Assembly (NCBI GenBank): GCA_902799465.1
Contig: CADCAS010000033.1
Coordinates: 1-57,024 of the forward strand
Reading direction: 5' to 3'
Source: an uncultured Eubacteriales bacterium
GTDB taxonomy: Bacteria; Bacillota; Clostridia; Christensenellales; Aristaeellaceae
Length of the DNA stretch: 57,024 nt
Shown: piece after piece, positions 44,988 to 53,355 of the stretch
Layout: every line of letters starts with the position of its first letter
Position numbering within the stretch: position 1 is the stretch's first letter
The notes under the pieces: model-generated
What the model was told of the DNA's origin: nothing
Databases searched by the model: none
Seen by the model: only the letters and a program-made list of their open reading frames with translations
Position numbers and translations under genes: made by a program

Positions 44988-45026
44988 GCCGAAGGGGCGA
45001 CGCCACCGCGTCGCCCCTTCGGCGTT
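44988..45026. terminator. Bidirectional terminator between M16 and PucR genes
   Basis: GCCGAAGGGGCGACG pairs with CGTCGCCCCTTCGGC, a 15-bp perfect stem, between convergent genes. Confidence 0.82.
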
Positions 45027-45046
45027 TATATGGATAGAACAAACGC

Positions 45047-46573
45047 CTACCCCCTTCGCCCCTCCCGCTCCAGAATCTTCAGCGACACCAGCAGGTACAG
45101 GCGCTTGTCGGGGTCGTTGAGTTTGAGCTCCACCAGCTCGTTGATCTTCCTGAGGCGGTAGAGGAGGGTGGTGCGGTGGATGATGAGGCGTTCGGAGGTG
45201 CGGGGGATGTCGCGCTCGAGGAGGAGGTAGGCGCGCAGGGTCTCGAAGTAGGGGGTGTCGTGGGCGGCGTCGTGGGCCATGAGGCGGATGAGCTCCGGGG
45301 CGACCAGGTGATTGAGCGCCATGGGAGCCGGGAGGCCGTCCAGCAGGGTGTCCAGGGCGCAGTCGGAGAAGGGCACGATCCAGCGCTCGGAGCGCAGCTC
45401 GAAGGCGCGCTCCAGGGCCAGCTCCGCCTGCCGCCACGCCACGGGCCAGTCCCGGAGGGCGCGCACCGGGGAGGACACCCCGGCGTAGAGGCAGTAGTCC
45501 CGGCACAGCGGCGACAGGCGGTGGCTGAGCCGCGCGGGAGTGGTGGGGTCCTTCCGCAGGTTCAGCACCACGCACTGCTGCCGGTCGTTGAACATGATAT
45601 AGCCCTCGGGAAAGGCGCGGAACAGCTCGGAGTGCAGGGCGTGGGCCATGAGGATGCTGTCGTCGGGCCGCTGCTGGCGCATGCGGATGCACAGCACCGA
45701 ATCGCTGCGCTGCCAGTCCAGCATGCGGGTCAGCTGGCCGATCTCCTGGGGCTCGGTGGGGCGGCCCTCCAGCAGGTCGTAGACGATGTCGTCCATGCTG
45801 CGGTGGGGACGGTCCACGCCCAGGCGCTTGCGGCCCAGCAGCTCCATGGCCCGCTGGGTCAGCACCTCGGTGAGGCGGTAGTCCGCCCGACGGAAGCCCC
45901 GGCGGTATTTGACCACCAGCAGCCGCCCCCGGTAGATCTCCCCCTCCCACAGGTTCATGTACAGGCAGGAGGGCTGGTTGGGGGAGCCCTCCCACAGCTG
46001 CGCCTCCCGGTGGACGTAGGTCTCCAGGTACTCCGTGTCGTTCTTGAAGTCGTCGATGATGATGCGGGGGATGAACTCCCGGGACGAGGACATGATGTAG
46101 TCCGGGGGCAGCACCTGGGACAGCTCCTGCGAGCGGGCGATCATCACAAACCAGTCGTCGTGGATGCAGATGGGGTTCTCCAGCAGCGCCGCGCCCGCCT
46201 CGCACAGCTCGTTCAGGCTGGCGTTCTGAAACACCAGCTCGTCCAGCCGGCGCTCCTGGGCGCGGAAGCGGTCGAACAGCTCCAGCAGCGCGTCCAGCAG
46301 CCGCGCCGGGTCCGCGCCGGGACAGACCAGCCCCGCGCTGCCCGTCTCCATCGGCCCGGCGCTGGCATATCCGCCCGGAAAGGCCGCGGCATCCCCGGCC
46401 TCCACCACATAGAGGATGTCGTCCGAAACCGCCATCCCCGCCCGGTAGCGCCGCGCGTCCGTAAACCGCGCCGTCCCCGCCCCCACCGCGCGGCAGGCAA
46501 ACCCCGCGCGGGTCAGCTCCTCCTCAAGCGTGGGCAGATCAGGGTGCATGTGCAGCATGGCGGTTGTGTCCAT
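45047..46573 (-). CDS. PucR/CdaR-family transcriptional regulator
   Basis: 508 residues. The C-terminal PucR helix-turn-helix reads LLERDIPRTSERLIIHRTTLLYRLRKINELVELKLNDPDKRLYLLVSLKIL. Upstream lies a GGDEF-like/PucR middle region (DSVLCIRMRQQRPDDSILMAHALHSELFRAFPEGYIMFNDRQQCVVLN) and an N-terminal sensory part. ATG 46573 is chosen because AAAGGAGGCC lies just before it; a longer frame runs into heptad DNA. It is transcribed divergently from the corrinoid methyltransferase genes. PucR members often sit beside corrinoid/UroD methyltransferase genes in Clostridia, so it is the likely regulator of that module. Confidence 0.88.
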   Translation of the reverse strand: MDTTAMLHMHPDLPTLEEELTRAGFACRAVGAGTARFTDARRYRAGMAVSDDILYVVEAGDAAAFPGGYASAGPMETGSAGLVCPGADPARLLDALLELFDRFRAQERRLDELVFQNASLNELCEAGAALLENPICIHDDWFVMIARSQELSQVLPPDYIMSSSREFIPRIIIDDFKNDTEYLETYVHREAQLWEGSPNQPSCLYMNLWEGEIYRGRLLVVKYRRGFRRADYRLTEVLTQRAMELLGRKRLGVDRPHRSMDDIVYDLLEGRPTEPQEIGQLTRMLDWQRSDSVLCIRMRQQRPDDSILMAHALHSELFRAFPEGYIMFNDRQQCVVLNLRKDPTTPARLSHRLSPLCRDYCLYAGVSSPVRALRDWPVAWRQAELALERAFELRSERWIVPFSDCALDTLLDGLPAPMALNHLVAPELIRLMAHDAAHDTPYFETLRAYLLLERDIPRTSERLIIHRTTLLYRLRKINELVELKLNDPDKRLYLLVSLKILEREGRRG

Positions 46574-46595
46574 GGGAAGGCCTCCTTTTTGGGGA

Positions 46596-46917
46596 AATTG
46601 ATAATGGAGAATGGAAAATGGAGAATGGCGGTGCAAATCCCTTCGGGATTTGTTTTATTTGGGCGCTGTTCCTTTTAGCAGGTCAAATGGAAGTCAGCGG
46701 GGAACGACCTCTCAGTCTGGCCTGCGGCCAGACAGCTCCCCTGAAAGGGGAGCCAAGGAAGGACGGCAATCGGTTTTAATTATCCTAAAATGATTGCAGC
46801 AGCAACGATTCTTATGGAAGGGAACCAAGGAGGACGCGGACCGGCACTTCATTCCTAATTCCTAATTCCCAATTCCCAATTCCCAATTCTCCATTCTCCA
46901 TTCCCCATTCCCCATTA
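46596..46917. repeat. Heptad inverted element with partial type 1 MITE core
   Basis: Left arm ATGGAGA/TGGAAAA units (46602-46627), core AAATCCCTTCGGGATTTG, then a fragment CGGGGAACGACCTCTCAGTC ... GAAAGGGGAGCC (46697-46757) related to MITE interior type 1 but without its termini. Right arm AATTCCC/CATTCTC/CATTCCC units (46850-46915). It occupies most of the PucR to methyltransferase gap; 46918-47113 holds the promoter. Confidence 0.7.
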
Positions 46918-46991
46918 TATCCTCATTTTTGAGGAATGAAAATGGCCCATTTATAAAATGTGTGGAAAATTAACAATTTGTTTGAAAGGAA

Positions 46992-47019
46992 TTGACACGG
47001 CTTTTGCGGCTATGATACT
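46992..47019 (+). promoter_or_regulatory. Possible promoter of the methyltransferase operon
   Basis: TTGACA (46992-46997) with GATACT (47014-47019) at 16 bases. The same stretch also reads TTGACACGGCTTTTGCG, one base from a sigma-54 -24/-12 pattern. The choice cannot be made from sequence. Confidence 0.45.
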
Positions 47020-47113
47020 ATTCTATTGGAAAGTTTGCGCGGGCTGATTGAATCGGCCGTGCATAATAATGTGGAAACCGAAGCACTGCGATCAATGACA
47101 AGGGAGGAAAACC

Positions 47114-48166
47114 ATGCTTACCGCAAAAGAGAACATGCGCGAAGTCATTCGCGGCGGCAACCCTGACCGCGTCGTCAACCAGTACGAAGCCATCTCGCTG
47201 CTCTTCCACCCGTTCCTGCTGGCCTCGCCGCTTCTGAAGAAGGGCGATATGAACGTGGTCAACGCCTGGGGCGTGACCAACTCCTTCCCGGCCAACGTGC
47301 CCGGCGCGTTCCCGGTGCACACCCCGGACAAGATCGTGGTCAAGGACATCGAGTCCTGGCGCGACTACGTCAAGGCCCCCAGCCTCAAGTTCCCCGAGGA
47401 GCTGTGGAACGTGGCCCAGGGCATGTACGACGCCGTGGACGGCACCAAGTCCTACAAGGCGACCTTCGTGGCCCCCGGCCTGTTTGAGCAGAGCCACCAC
47501 CTGTGCTCCATGGAGGAGGCCCTGATGAACTACATGGAGTATCCGGACGAGATGCACGACCTGATCAAGTATCTCACCGACTGGGAGCTGGAGCTGGCCG
47601 AGGGCATCTGTTCCCGCCTGCATCCCGACGCCATCTTCCATCACGACGACTTCGGAAGCGAGCGCAACTCCTTCCTGCGTCCCGAGATCTTCGCCGATTT
47701 CTTCCTGGATGCCTACAAGGAGATCTACGGCTACTACCACAGCCACGGCGTGGAGTTCATTTTCCACCACTCCGACAGCTACTGCGCCAACCTGATCCCC
47801 ATCATGATCGAGATGGGCATCGACGTGTGGCAGGGCTGCATGCACTCCAACAACGTGCCCGAGCTCATCAGGCAGTACGGCGGCAAGATGACCTTCATGG
47901 GCGAGATCGACAACAAGCAGGTGGACTTCGAGGGCTGGACCTACGCCGACTGCGAGAAGGCCGCGCTGAACGCCATCAACACCTGCGGGGCCGCCGCCGA
48001 CGGCAAGTACTTCATCCCCTGCATCACCCAGGGCGGTCCGGGCTCCCTGTACGAGGGCACCTACAAGGGCCTCTGGGACGCCATCGACAAGTACAACCGC
48101 GACAAGTTCGGCTTCACCCAGCAGCAGCTGGACGACGCCCGCCCGCCGATCTCCATCATGTTCTGA
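47114..48166 (+). CDS. UroD-family corrinoid methyltransferase
   Basis: 350 residues of the uroporphyrinogen-decarboxylase-like superfamily (MtaA/MtbA branch), which move methyl groups to or from a corrinoid protein. Seen: TAKENMREVIRGGNPDRVVNQYE (typical UroD N-terminus), HHDDFGSERNSFLRPEIFADF, FIFHHSDSYCANLIPIMIEMGIDVWQG (residues 218-241) and IPCITQGGPGS (Cys303). The zinc ligands of MtaA are H-x-C and a distant Cys; here the middle position is Ser (HHS), with Cys224 four residues later. The neighbour is a cobalamin-binding protein, so the true partner is at hand. The substrate is unknown. Confidence 0.85.
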   Translation: MLTAKENMREVIRGGNPDRVVNQYEAISLLFHPFLLASPLLKKGDMNVVNAWGVTNSFPANVPGAFPVHTPDKIVVKDIESWRDYVKAPSLKFPEELWNVAQGMYDAVDGTKSYKATFVAPGLFEQSHHLCSMEEALMNYMEYPDEMHDLIKYLTDWELELAEGICSRLHPDAIFHHDDFGSERNSFLRPEIFADFFLDAYKEIYGYYHSHGVEFIFHHSDSYCANLIPIMIEMGIDVWQGCMHSNNVPELIRQYGGKMTFMGEIDNKQVDFEGWTYADCEKAALNAINTCGAAADGKYFIPCITQGGPGSLYEGTYKGLWDAIDKYNRDKFGFTQQQLDDARPPISIMF

Positions 48167-48215
48167 TTTTTTCGGCAGCATCTTGACGTCTTTTACCGAA
48201 AGGAGTATTATTAAC

Positions 48216-48845
48216 ATGAGCATTCAGAATGTCAACGATCTGGTTACCCGCGGCAAGGCCAAGCTGATCACCGCCGCCGTGCAGGAGACCCTGGACGAGG
48301 GCGTCGCGGCCACCGATATCCTGTCCGCGATGATCGACGCCATGGACGTGGTGGGCGAGAAGTTCAAAAACAATGAGATCTTCGTGCCCGAGATGCTGAT
48401 CTCCGCCAAGGCCATGAAGAAGGGCGTCGAGGTGCTGAAGCCCCATCTGGCCACCGGCGCGGTGGGCAGCATGGGCAAGATGATCATGGGCACCGTGGCG
48501 GGCGACCTCCACGACATCGGCAAGAACCTGGTCATCATGATGATCGAGTCCGCGGGCTTCGAGGTCATCGACCTGGGCGTGGACGTGCCGGTGGAGAAGT
48601 TCATCCAGACCTATGAGGAGAACCCCGACACCAAGATCATCGGCTGCTCCGCTCTGCTGACCACCACGATGCCCGCCCTGGCGGACACCGTCGCCGCCAT
48701 CAACGCGGCGCCCTGGCGCGGCAAGGTCAAGGTCATGGTGGGCGGCGCGCCCATCACCCAGGAGTTCGCGGACAAGATCGGCGCCGATGCCTATACCCCT
48801 GACGCCGCCTCCGCCGCCAAGGCCGCCAAGGAACTGGTCGCGTAA
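48216..48845 (+). CDS. Corrinoid (cobalamin-binding) methyltransferase protein
   Basis: 209 residues. An N-terminal four-helix cap (NDLVTRGKAKLITAAVQETLDEGVAATDIL) precedes a Rossmann B12-binding domain. That domain has the DLHDIGKNLV motif (His99 as lower Co ligand), FEVIDLGVDVPVEKF and VMVGGAPITQEFADKIGADAY. Same architecture as MtaC/MtmC/MttC. AAGGAG precedes ATG 48216. It is 49 bases from the UroD gene, one operon, followed by a strong terminator. Confidence 0.95.
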   Translation: MSIQNVNDLVTRGKAKLITAAVQETLDEGVAATDILSAMIDAMDVVGEKFKNNEIFVPEMLISAKAMKKGVEVLKPHLATGAVGSMGKMIMGTVAGDLHDIGKNLVIMMIESAGFEVIDLGVDVPVEKFIQTYEENPDTKIIGCSALLTTTMPALADTVAAINAAPWRGKVKVMVGGAPITQEFADKIGADAYTPDAASAAKAAKELVA

Positions 48846-48856
48846 GACGTGTTGAC

Positions 48857-48887
48857 AAGAGCCGGGATGCTTCCCGGCTCTTTTTTT
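48857..48887 (+). terminator. Terminator of the corrinoid operon
   Basis: AAGAGCCGGGA pairs with TCCCGGCTCTT, then TTTTT. Confidence 0.92.
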
Positions 48888-48905
48888 GAATCGGGAAAAC
48901 TCATA

Positions 48906-49257
48906 AATGGAGAATGGGGAATGGATGTTGTAATCCTTTGGATTTCTTTCTATTGAACAAGCATCCGTTATCACGAGTCTTGCCCCTTTAATCAGACAAA
49001 TCCGCAAGGGTATCTATTCAGTTCTGCTGTGATAAGTGGAGATTGTCCGAGGCAACGGGGAACGACCTCTCAGTCACCGACTTCGTCGGCGACAGCTCCC
49101 CTGAAGCTCCCCTTCCAGGGGAGCTGTCAGCCGTTAGGCTGACTGAGAGGTCGTCCCCCGCAGCCTGCCAAGTCTCTGTTTGTCGCAGAACTGAACAGTT
49201 ACCCGCAAGGATTTGTTCCTTCATTCCCAATTCCCCATTCCCAATTCCCCATTCAAC
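48906..49257. repeat. Heptad inverted element interrupted by a MITE
   Basis: Left arm GGAGAATGGGGAATGG, right arm CCCAATT/CCCCATT units (49227-49256). The right core motif AAATCCGCAAGGATTT is split by the MITE at 49010-49202. The left motif is a variant, AATCCTTTGGATTT. Confidence 0.82.
49010..49202. mobile_element. MITE-like element, interior type 1 (opposite orientation)
   Basis: 193 bp. Termini GTATCTATTCAGTTCTG and CAGAACTGAACAGTTAC with exact 8-bp duplication CCGCAAGG (49002-49009, 49203-49210). The reverse complement aligns along its whole length with 31177-31350, apart from a longer middle hairpin. Confidence 0.92.
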
Positions 49258-49321
49258 GTAACGCTTTCCATTGTCGATCCACCAATGCTGACTTTCAACC
49301 GACAACCACTGGAGGGATACC

Positions 49322-49861
49322 ATGAACTACGAGGAGCTTGCGAGGCTGGCCGAGGCGGCGGGGTTCACGGCGTGGAAGCCGCTGGACGGCGCGACGCTGG
49401 AGGTCAAGCGCGAGGTGCGCGACATGTGCGCCACCAACACCTGCGGCATGTACGAGAAGCGCTGGAGCTGTCCCCCCGGCTGCGGCAGTCTGGAGGACTG
49501 CGCCGGGCGGCTGGGACAGTATCCCGGCGGCATACTGGTACAGACCTACGGCGACATCGAGGACGGCTTCGACTTCGAGGCCATGATGGAGATCGAACAG
49601 GAACACAAGGCGCACTTCCAGCAGATGTACGCCGAGCTGCGCAAGGCCGGAGCGGACGTGTTCGCCCTGGGCGCGGGCGCATGTATCCAGTGCCGGGAAT
49701 GCACCTACCCCGACCAGCCCTGCCGCTTCCCCGACCAGATGGTCTCCTCCATGGAGGCCTATGGGCTCGTGGTGCTCGAGGTCTGCAAGGCCAACGGCCT
49801 GCAATACTACTACGGCGCCGACAAGATGGCATATACGAGCTGCCTTCTTATCAGGGAGTAG
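49322..49861 (+). CDS. DUF2284 metal-binding protein
   Basis: 179 residues with two Cys clusters typical of DUF2284/COG5423: CATNTCGMYEKRWSCPPGCG near the N-terminus and CIQCRECTYPDQPCRFP in the middle. The spacing suggests an iron-sulfur or zinc site. Members often lie beside corrinoid methyltransferase genes, as here, and may act in reductive activation or electron transfer (inference). GGAGGG precedes the ATG. Its stop TAG (49859-49861) is supplied by the first GTAGGGA unit of a heptad array, so the C-terminal IRE may be repeat-derived. Confidence 0.88.
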   Translation: MNYEELARLAEAAGFTAWKPLDGATLEVKREVRDMCATNTCGMYEKRWSCPPGCGSLEDCAGRLGQYPGGILVQTYGDIEDGFDFEAMMEIEQEHKAHFQQMYAELRKAGADVFALGAGACIQCRECTYPDQPCRFPDQMVSSMEAYGLVVLEVCKANGLQYYYGADKMAYTSCLLIRE

Positions 49862-50258
49862 GGAGTATTAGGGAGTAGGGAGTAGGCAGTAGGGAGTAGG
49901 GAGGGAACGGCAAGCCATTTCTTTCTTTTGAGGTAACTAATCAGTCGCCCAGAGATGACTCCCTCAGTCAGCCTGCGGCTGCCAGCTCCCTCAACTCCCT
50001 CAGTCAGCCTGCGGCTGACAGCTCCCTCGGAGAGGGAGCCTGGACGGGAGCCGATGGGCGCCTGATCGAGGAGCCCAAAAGCCTCCCTCTTTGAGGGAGG
50101 TGGCCCGCGAAGCGGGTCGGAAGGAGTCCGCGACTGAACAGTTACCTTTTGAAATCGACGTGTCACAGTATCGTCTGCGGATACAGCGGATCGCAAAAGA
50201 AACACCAGGTCTCGCCGCCCCTCCCCTACTCCCTACTGCCTACTCCCTACTCCCTAAT
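49852..50258. repeat. Heptad inverted element (GTAGGGA type) carrying a MITE
   Basis: Left arm GTAGGGA units (49853-49902), right arm CTCCCTACTGCCTA units (50220-50256). The core contains the MITE at 49933-50145. Sequence outside the MITE shows no gene. Confidence 0.8.
49933..50145. mobile_element. MITE-like element, interior type 2, two 36-bp units
   Basis: 213 bp. Termini GTAACTAATCAGTC and GACTGAACAGTTAC; flanks CTTTTGAG and CTTTTGAA match at 7 of 8. Interior as at 16704 but with two rather than three CTCCCTCAGTCAGCCTGCGG units. Confidence 0.88.
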
Positions 50259-50278
50259 ATAATTTAACACATTCCTTC

Positions 50279-50307
50279 TTTTCACTCTCCGCCGCTTATG
50301 CTATAAT
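50279..50307 (+). promoter_or_regulatory. Possible promoter of rplS
   Basis: TATAAT (50302-50307) with a weak TTTTCA (50279-50284) at 17 bases. The leader 50308-50382 could hold an L19-type autoregulatory structure; none is proven. Confidence 0.5.
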
Positions 50308-50382
50308 GGACAAGTTGAAATCGGGCGGTCCTCTGTTGCGCTGCGAGTATGAACGCCCTGGAGAGGAAAGGAGGAAATTCCC

Positions 50383-50727
50383 ATGAATGAGATCATCCGT
50401 TCCATCGAGAGCGCCCAGCTCAAGAGCGACATCCCGGAGTTCGCCATCGGTGATACCGTGCGCGTCCAGGTGAAGGTCGTTGAAGGCTCCCGCGAACGTC
50501 TGCAGGCCTTTGAAGGCGTGGTCATCGCCCGCCGCAATGGTTCTGTCCGCGAAACGTTCACCGTTCGCCGCACTTCCTACGGCGTCGGCGTCGAGCGCAC
50601 GTTCCCGCTGCACAGCCCCCGCGTGGATTCCATCAAGGTCATCCGTCGTGGTAAGGTTCGCCGCGCGAAGCTGTACTATCTGCGCGAGCGCAGCGGCAAG
50701 GCCGCCAAGGTCAAGGAGAGGTCTTAA
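50383..50727 (+). CDS. rplS: 50S ribosomal protein L19
   Basis: 114 residues; lies at the 30S-50S interface. Typical: [105 protein letters not shown] precedes the ATG. Followed by rbgA, conserved in Firmicutes. Confidence 0.98.
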   Translation: MNEIIRSIESAQLKSDIPEFAIGDTVRVQVKVVEGSRERLQAFEGVVIARRNGSVRETFTVRRTSYGVGVERTFPLHSPRVDSIKVIRRGKVRRAKLYYLRERSGKAAKVKERS

Positions 50728-50741
50728 TCCCTTGCCCAATC

Positions 50742-50775
50742 CGGGAATCGCAGCACATGCGGTTCCCGTTTTTTT
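50742..50775 (+). terminator. Terminator between rplS and rbgA
   Basis: CGGGAATCGCA pairs with TGCGGTTCCCG (one G-T), then TTTTTTT. Confidence 0.87.
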
Positions 50776-50860
50776 GAATCTTTACGAGGACGCGGCGTTG
50801 CGGCACAGGTTTTCCGCCGCGACCGTCCTATCTCAGCTCACCAAAAGGCAGGTGTTCAAA

Positions 50861-51769
50861 ATGCCGGACAAGATCAACTGGTATCCGGGACACATGGCGA
50901 AGACGCGGCGGCTGTTGCAGGAGCAGCTGCGGGCGGTGGACGCGGTGATCGAGCTTTGCGACGCCCGCGCGCCTCAGGCCACCCGCAACGGCGACCTGGC
51001 GAAGCTGACCCGGGGCAAGACCCGCATCCTGGTGCTGAACAAGGCCGACCTGGCCGACGACAACGCCACCGCCCGGTGGGTGGAGCGCTTTCGCCGGGAG
51101 GGCTTGACGGCCCTGCGGTTCAACGCCAACGGCGGCAAGACCAGGGACATCCTCAACCGCATCCAGGAGGCGTCCCAGCCCGCGCTGGACCGCTTCGCCG
51201 CCCGCGGGGTAAAGAAGACCGTGCGCATCATGGTCACCGGCATCCCCAACGTGGGCAAGTCCACCTTCATCAACCGGCTGCACGGCTCCGCCATCGCCAA
51301 GGCGTCGGACCGGCCCGGCGTGACCCGGTCCAACCAGTGGGTGAAGCTGAACCCCTACCTGGAGCTGCTGGACACCCCCGGCATGCTGCCGCCGCGCATG
51401 GACGACCAGGAATCCGCCCGGCTGCTGGCCTACCTGGGCTCCATACGGGACGAGATCATGGACACCGAGGACCTGGCGGGCGGGCTGCTGGAGCTGCTGT
51501 ACCGGCTGAACCCCGCCGCCGTCGCCAAACGCTTCAAGCTGCCCGACGGCGTCGAGCCCCTCCCCCACGCCCTGCTGGAGGCCGCCTGCCGGGGCCGGGG
51601 CTGGCTCCTCTCCGGCGGACGCCCCGACACCGACCGCGCCGCCGCGCTGGTACTGGACGAGTTCCGCGGGGGCAAGATCGGGAAGATCACCATCGAGCGG
51701 ATCAGGGAACAGGGAGAAGGGAAAAGGGAAAAGGGGAACGGGGAACCGGGGATCAGGGAAGAGGAATAG
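50861..51769 (+). CDS. rbgA: Ribosome biogenesis GTPase RbgA (YlqF) with repeat-derived tail
   Basis: 302 residues; late 50S assembly factor. Circularly permuted GTPase: INWYPGHMAKTRRLL, G4 LVLNKADL, then G1 GIPNVGKSTFINRL and G3 LLDTPGMLPPR. The domain ends at about GGKIGKITIERI. The remaining roughly 20 residues (REQGEGKREKGNGEPGIREEE) are encoded by GGGAAAA-type heptads (51703-51768) and look like an accidental extension. Start ATG 50861 gives the family N-terminus; the only ribosome-site-like sequence upstream is AAAAGGCAGG. Confidence 0.95.
   Translation: MPDKINWYPGHMAKTRRLLQEQLRAVDAVIELCDARAPQATRNGDLAKLTRGKTRILVLNKADLADDNATARWVERFRREGLTALRFNANGGKTRDILNRIQEASQPALDRFAARGVKKTVRIMVTGIPNVGKSTFINRLHGSAIAKASDRPGVTRSNQWVKLNPYLELLDTPGMLPPRMDDQESARLLAYLGSIRDEIMDTEDLAGGLLELLYRLNPAAVAKRFKLPDGVEPLPHALLEAACRGRGWLLSGGRPDTDRAAALVLDEFRGGKIGKITIERIREQGEGKREKGNGEPGIREEE
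51703..51768. repeat. Heptad array overlapping the rbgA 3' end
   Basis: GGGAACA/GGGAGAA/GGGAAAA/GGGGAAC units run through the last 20 codons of rbgA. No complementary right arm is seen, so it is a half element. Confidence 0.7.
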
Positions 51770-51832
51770 TCCTCCTTCGCCGAGTTTCAACGGTATTGTC
51801 ACGCTTTGGCCCCAATTCGCCGCGGTTCGCGG

Positions 51833-51861
51833 TTGAACTCCGTGGAGAATGAAGGTATAAT
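51833..51861 (+). promoter_or_regulatory. Promoter of the LCP gene
   Basis: TTGAAC (51833-51838) and TATAAT (51856-51861), 17-base spacer. The predicted transcript start coincides with an in-frame ATG at 51869. Confidence 0.78.
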
Positions 51862-51901
51862 AATATAGATGACATATACACTGCACGGAGGTTTATACAA
51901 A

Positions 51902-53302
51902 TTGGCTTCTCGCTATTCCTCAGACAGATATTATGACGATGAAAGGGACATGGACCGGGTGCAGCCGGGGATCTCGCGGGATCGAAGCTCGGGCTACAGC
52001 CGCCGGACATCGTCCCCTGAAAACCGCGCCGCGCGGTATGACGAGCGCCCCGCCGCCCGCCGCGCCGCCGCGCCCCATCCGACGCGCAGAAGCGCCGGAT
52101 CCCAGCGCCCGCCCCAGCGGCGTCCCTCGAACAACAACCGCCGCAGGCCGCCCAAGCGGCGCAGCAATGCCTGGGCCTACGCCATCATCGCCGCGCTGGC
52201 GGTGGTACTGGTGGCGGTGATCCTGCTGGTTGCCCGCCCCGGCGAGGAGGTCTACCGGCCCGTGAGCCAGGACGCCACCCCCGTGGTGACGGTGACCGTG
52301 GCCCCGGAGGAGACCGCCGCCGCCAGCGGCTTCGACACCCAGAACACCGCCACGCAGACGCCCACCCAGTACGCCACCATCTCCCAGATGCTGGGCGACA
52401 CCGGCAACCAGGTGGAGGGCCTGGCCGCGGACCAGATGGTGCAGGTGGAGGACCTGTCCATCAAGGAGGGCCTTTCCGACGAGTGGCTCAACGTGCTGCT
52501 GCTGGGCACCGACGAGCGCGTGCTCTCCGAGAGCGCCCGCACCGACGCCATGATGATCTGCTCCATCAACCTCCAGACCGGCCAGGTGAAGCTGACCTCC
52601 ATCATGCGCGACCTTGCGGTGGAGTTCAAGGACATCGGCAAATACTCCGGCACCTACCGCATCAACGCCGCCAACTACTTCGGCGGCTCCAAGCTGGCCA
52701 TGAAGACCGTCAACGAGCTGTTCGACATGAACATACAGTACTACGTGATGGTCAACTTCTTCGGCTTCGGCAAGATTGCCCAGACCCTGGGCGGCGTGGA
52801 GGTGGACATCTCCGAGGCCGAGATGAAGAAGATCAACGAGGACATCGTCAAGCAGTACAAGATGGCCTACTTGGCGGGCGTCACCGACTTCGACCCGGAG
52901 CAGAAGTATCTGGAGGAGTACGGCCAGAACGTCCACCTCAACGGCAACCAGACGCTGGCCTACGCCCGCATCCGTCACCTGGACGGCGGCGACTACACCC
53001 GCACCACCCGCCAGCAGACGGTGCTGAAGAAGCTGCTGGGCAAGGTCAAGAAGCTTGGCATGATGGAGATGCTCCAGCTGGGCACCGACCTGTTCTCCAT
53101 GATCAAGACCAACATGGAGTGGGAGGACATCTTCAAGATCGCCTCCATCGTGGTCTCCAGCGGCATCTCCGACGTGGACACCCTCCGCCTGCCCGAGGCC
53201 AAGACCTATAAGGAAGAGGTCCGCAACGACGAGGGCATGCTCTACGACTGCGACTTCGCCACCAACGCCGTGCGGCTCTACGATTTCATCTACGAGCAGT
53301 AA
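51902..53302 (+). CDS. LytR-CpsA-Psr (LCP) family wall-polymer transferase
   Basis: 466 residues. A basic, disordered cytoplasmic N-terminus of about 90 residues (Arg/Pro/Ser) leads to one transmembrane helix (WAYAIIAALAVVLVAVILLVA) and an external LCP domain: WLNVLLLGTDERVLSESARTDAMMICSINLQTGQVKLTSIMRDLAVEF, FGKIAQTLGGVEVDIS, GNQTLAYARIRHLDGGDYTRTTRQQTVL. The Arg and Asp residues match the pyrophosphate-lipid site. It attaches teichoic acid-like polymers or capsule to peptidoglycan. TTG 51902 preceded by GGAGG is preferred; ATG 51869 would be leaderless. Confidence 0.93.
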   Translation: MASRYSSDRYYDDERDMDRVQPGISRDRSSGYSRRTSSPENRAARYDERPAARRAAAPHPTRRSAGSQRPPQRRPSNNNRRRPPKRRSNAWAYAIIAALAVVLVAVILLVARPGEEVYRPVSQDATPVVTVTVAPEETAAASGFDTQNTATQTPTQYATISQMLGDTGNQVEGLAADQMVQVEDLSIKEGLSDEWLNVLLLGTDERVLSESARTDAMMICSINLQTGQVKLTSIMRDLAVEFKDIGKYSGTYRINAANYFGGSKLAMKTVNELFDMNIQYYVMVNFFGFGKIAQTLGGVEVDISEAEMKKINEDIVKQYKMAYLAGVTDFDPEQKYLEEYGQNVHLNGNQTLAYARIRHLDGGDYTRTTRQQTVLKKLLGKVKKLGMMEMLQLGTDLFSMIKTNMEWEDIFKIASIVVSSGISDVDTLRLPEAKTYKEEVRNDEGMLYDCDFATNAVRLYDFIYEQ

Positions 53303-53312
53303 GCGGGATATC

Positions 53313-53352
53313 GACCGGCGGATGCCCGATGCGGGCGTCCGCCGGTCTTTGT
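53313..53352 (+). terminator. Terminator of the LCP gene
   Basis: GACCGGCGGA pairs with TCCGCCGGTC around a loop that is itself GC-rich, then TTTGTT. Confidence 0.83.
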
Positions 53353-53355
53353 TCA

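Noticed and set aside
46918-47113. Cobalamin riboswitch ahead of the methyltransferase genes
   Set aside because: No B12-box-like conserved sequence or the needed leader length was found.
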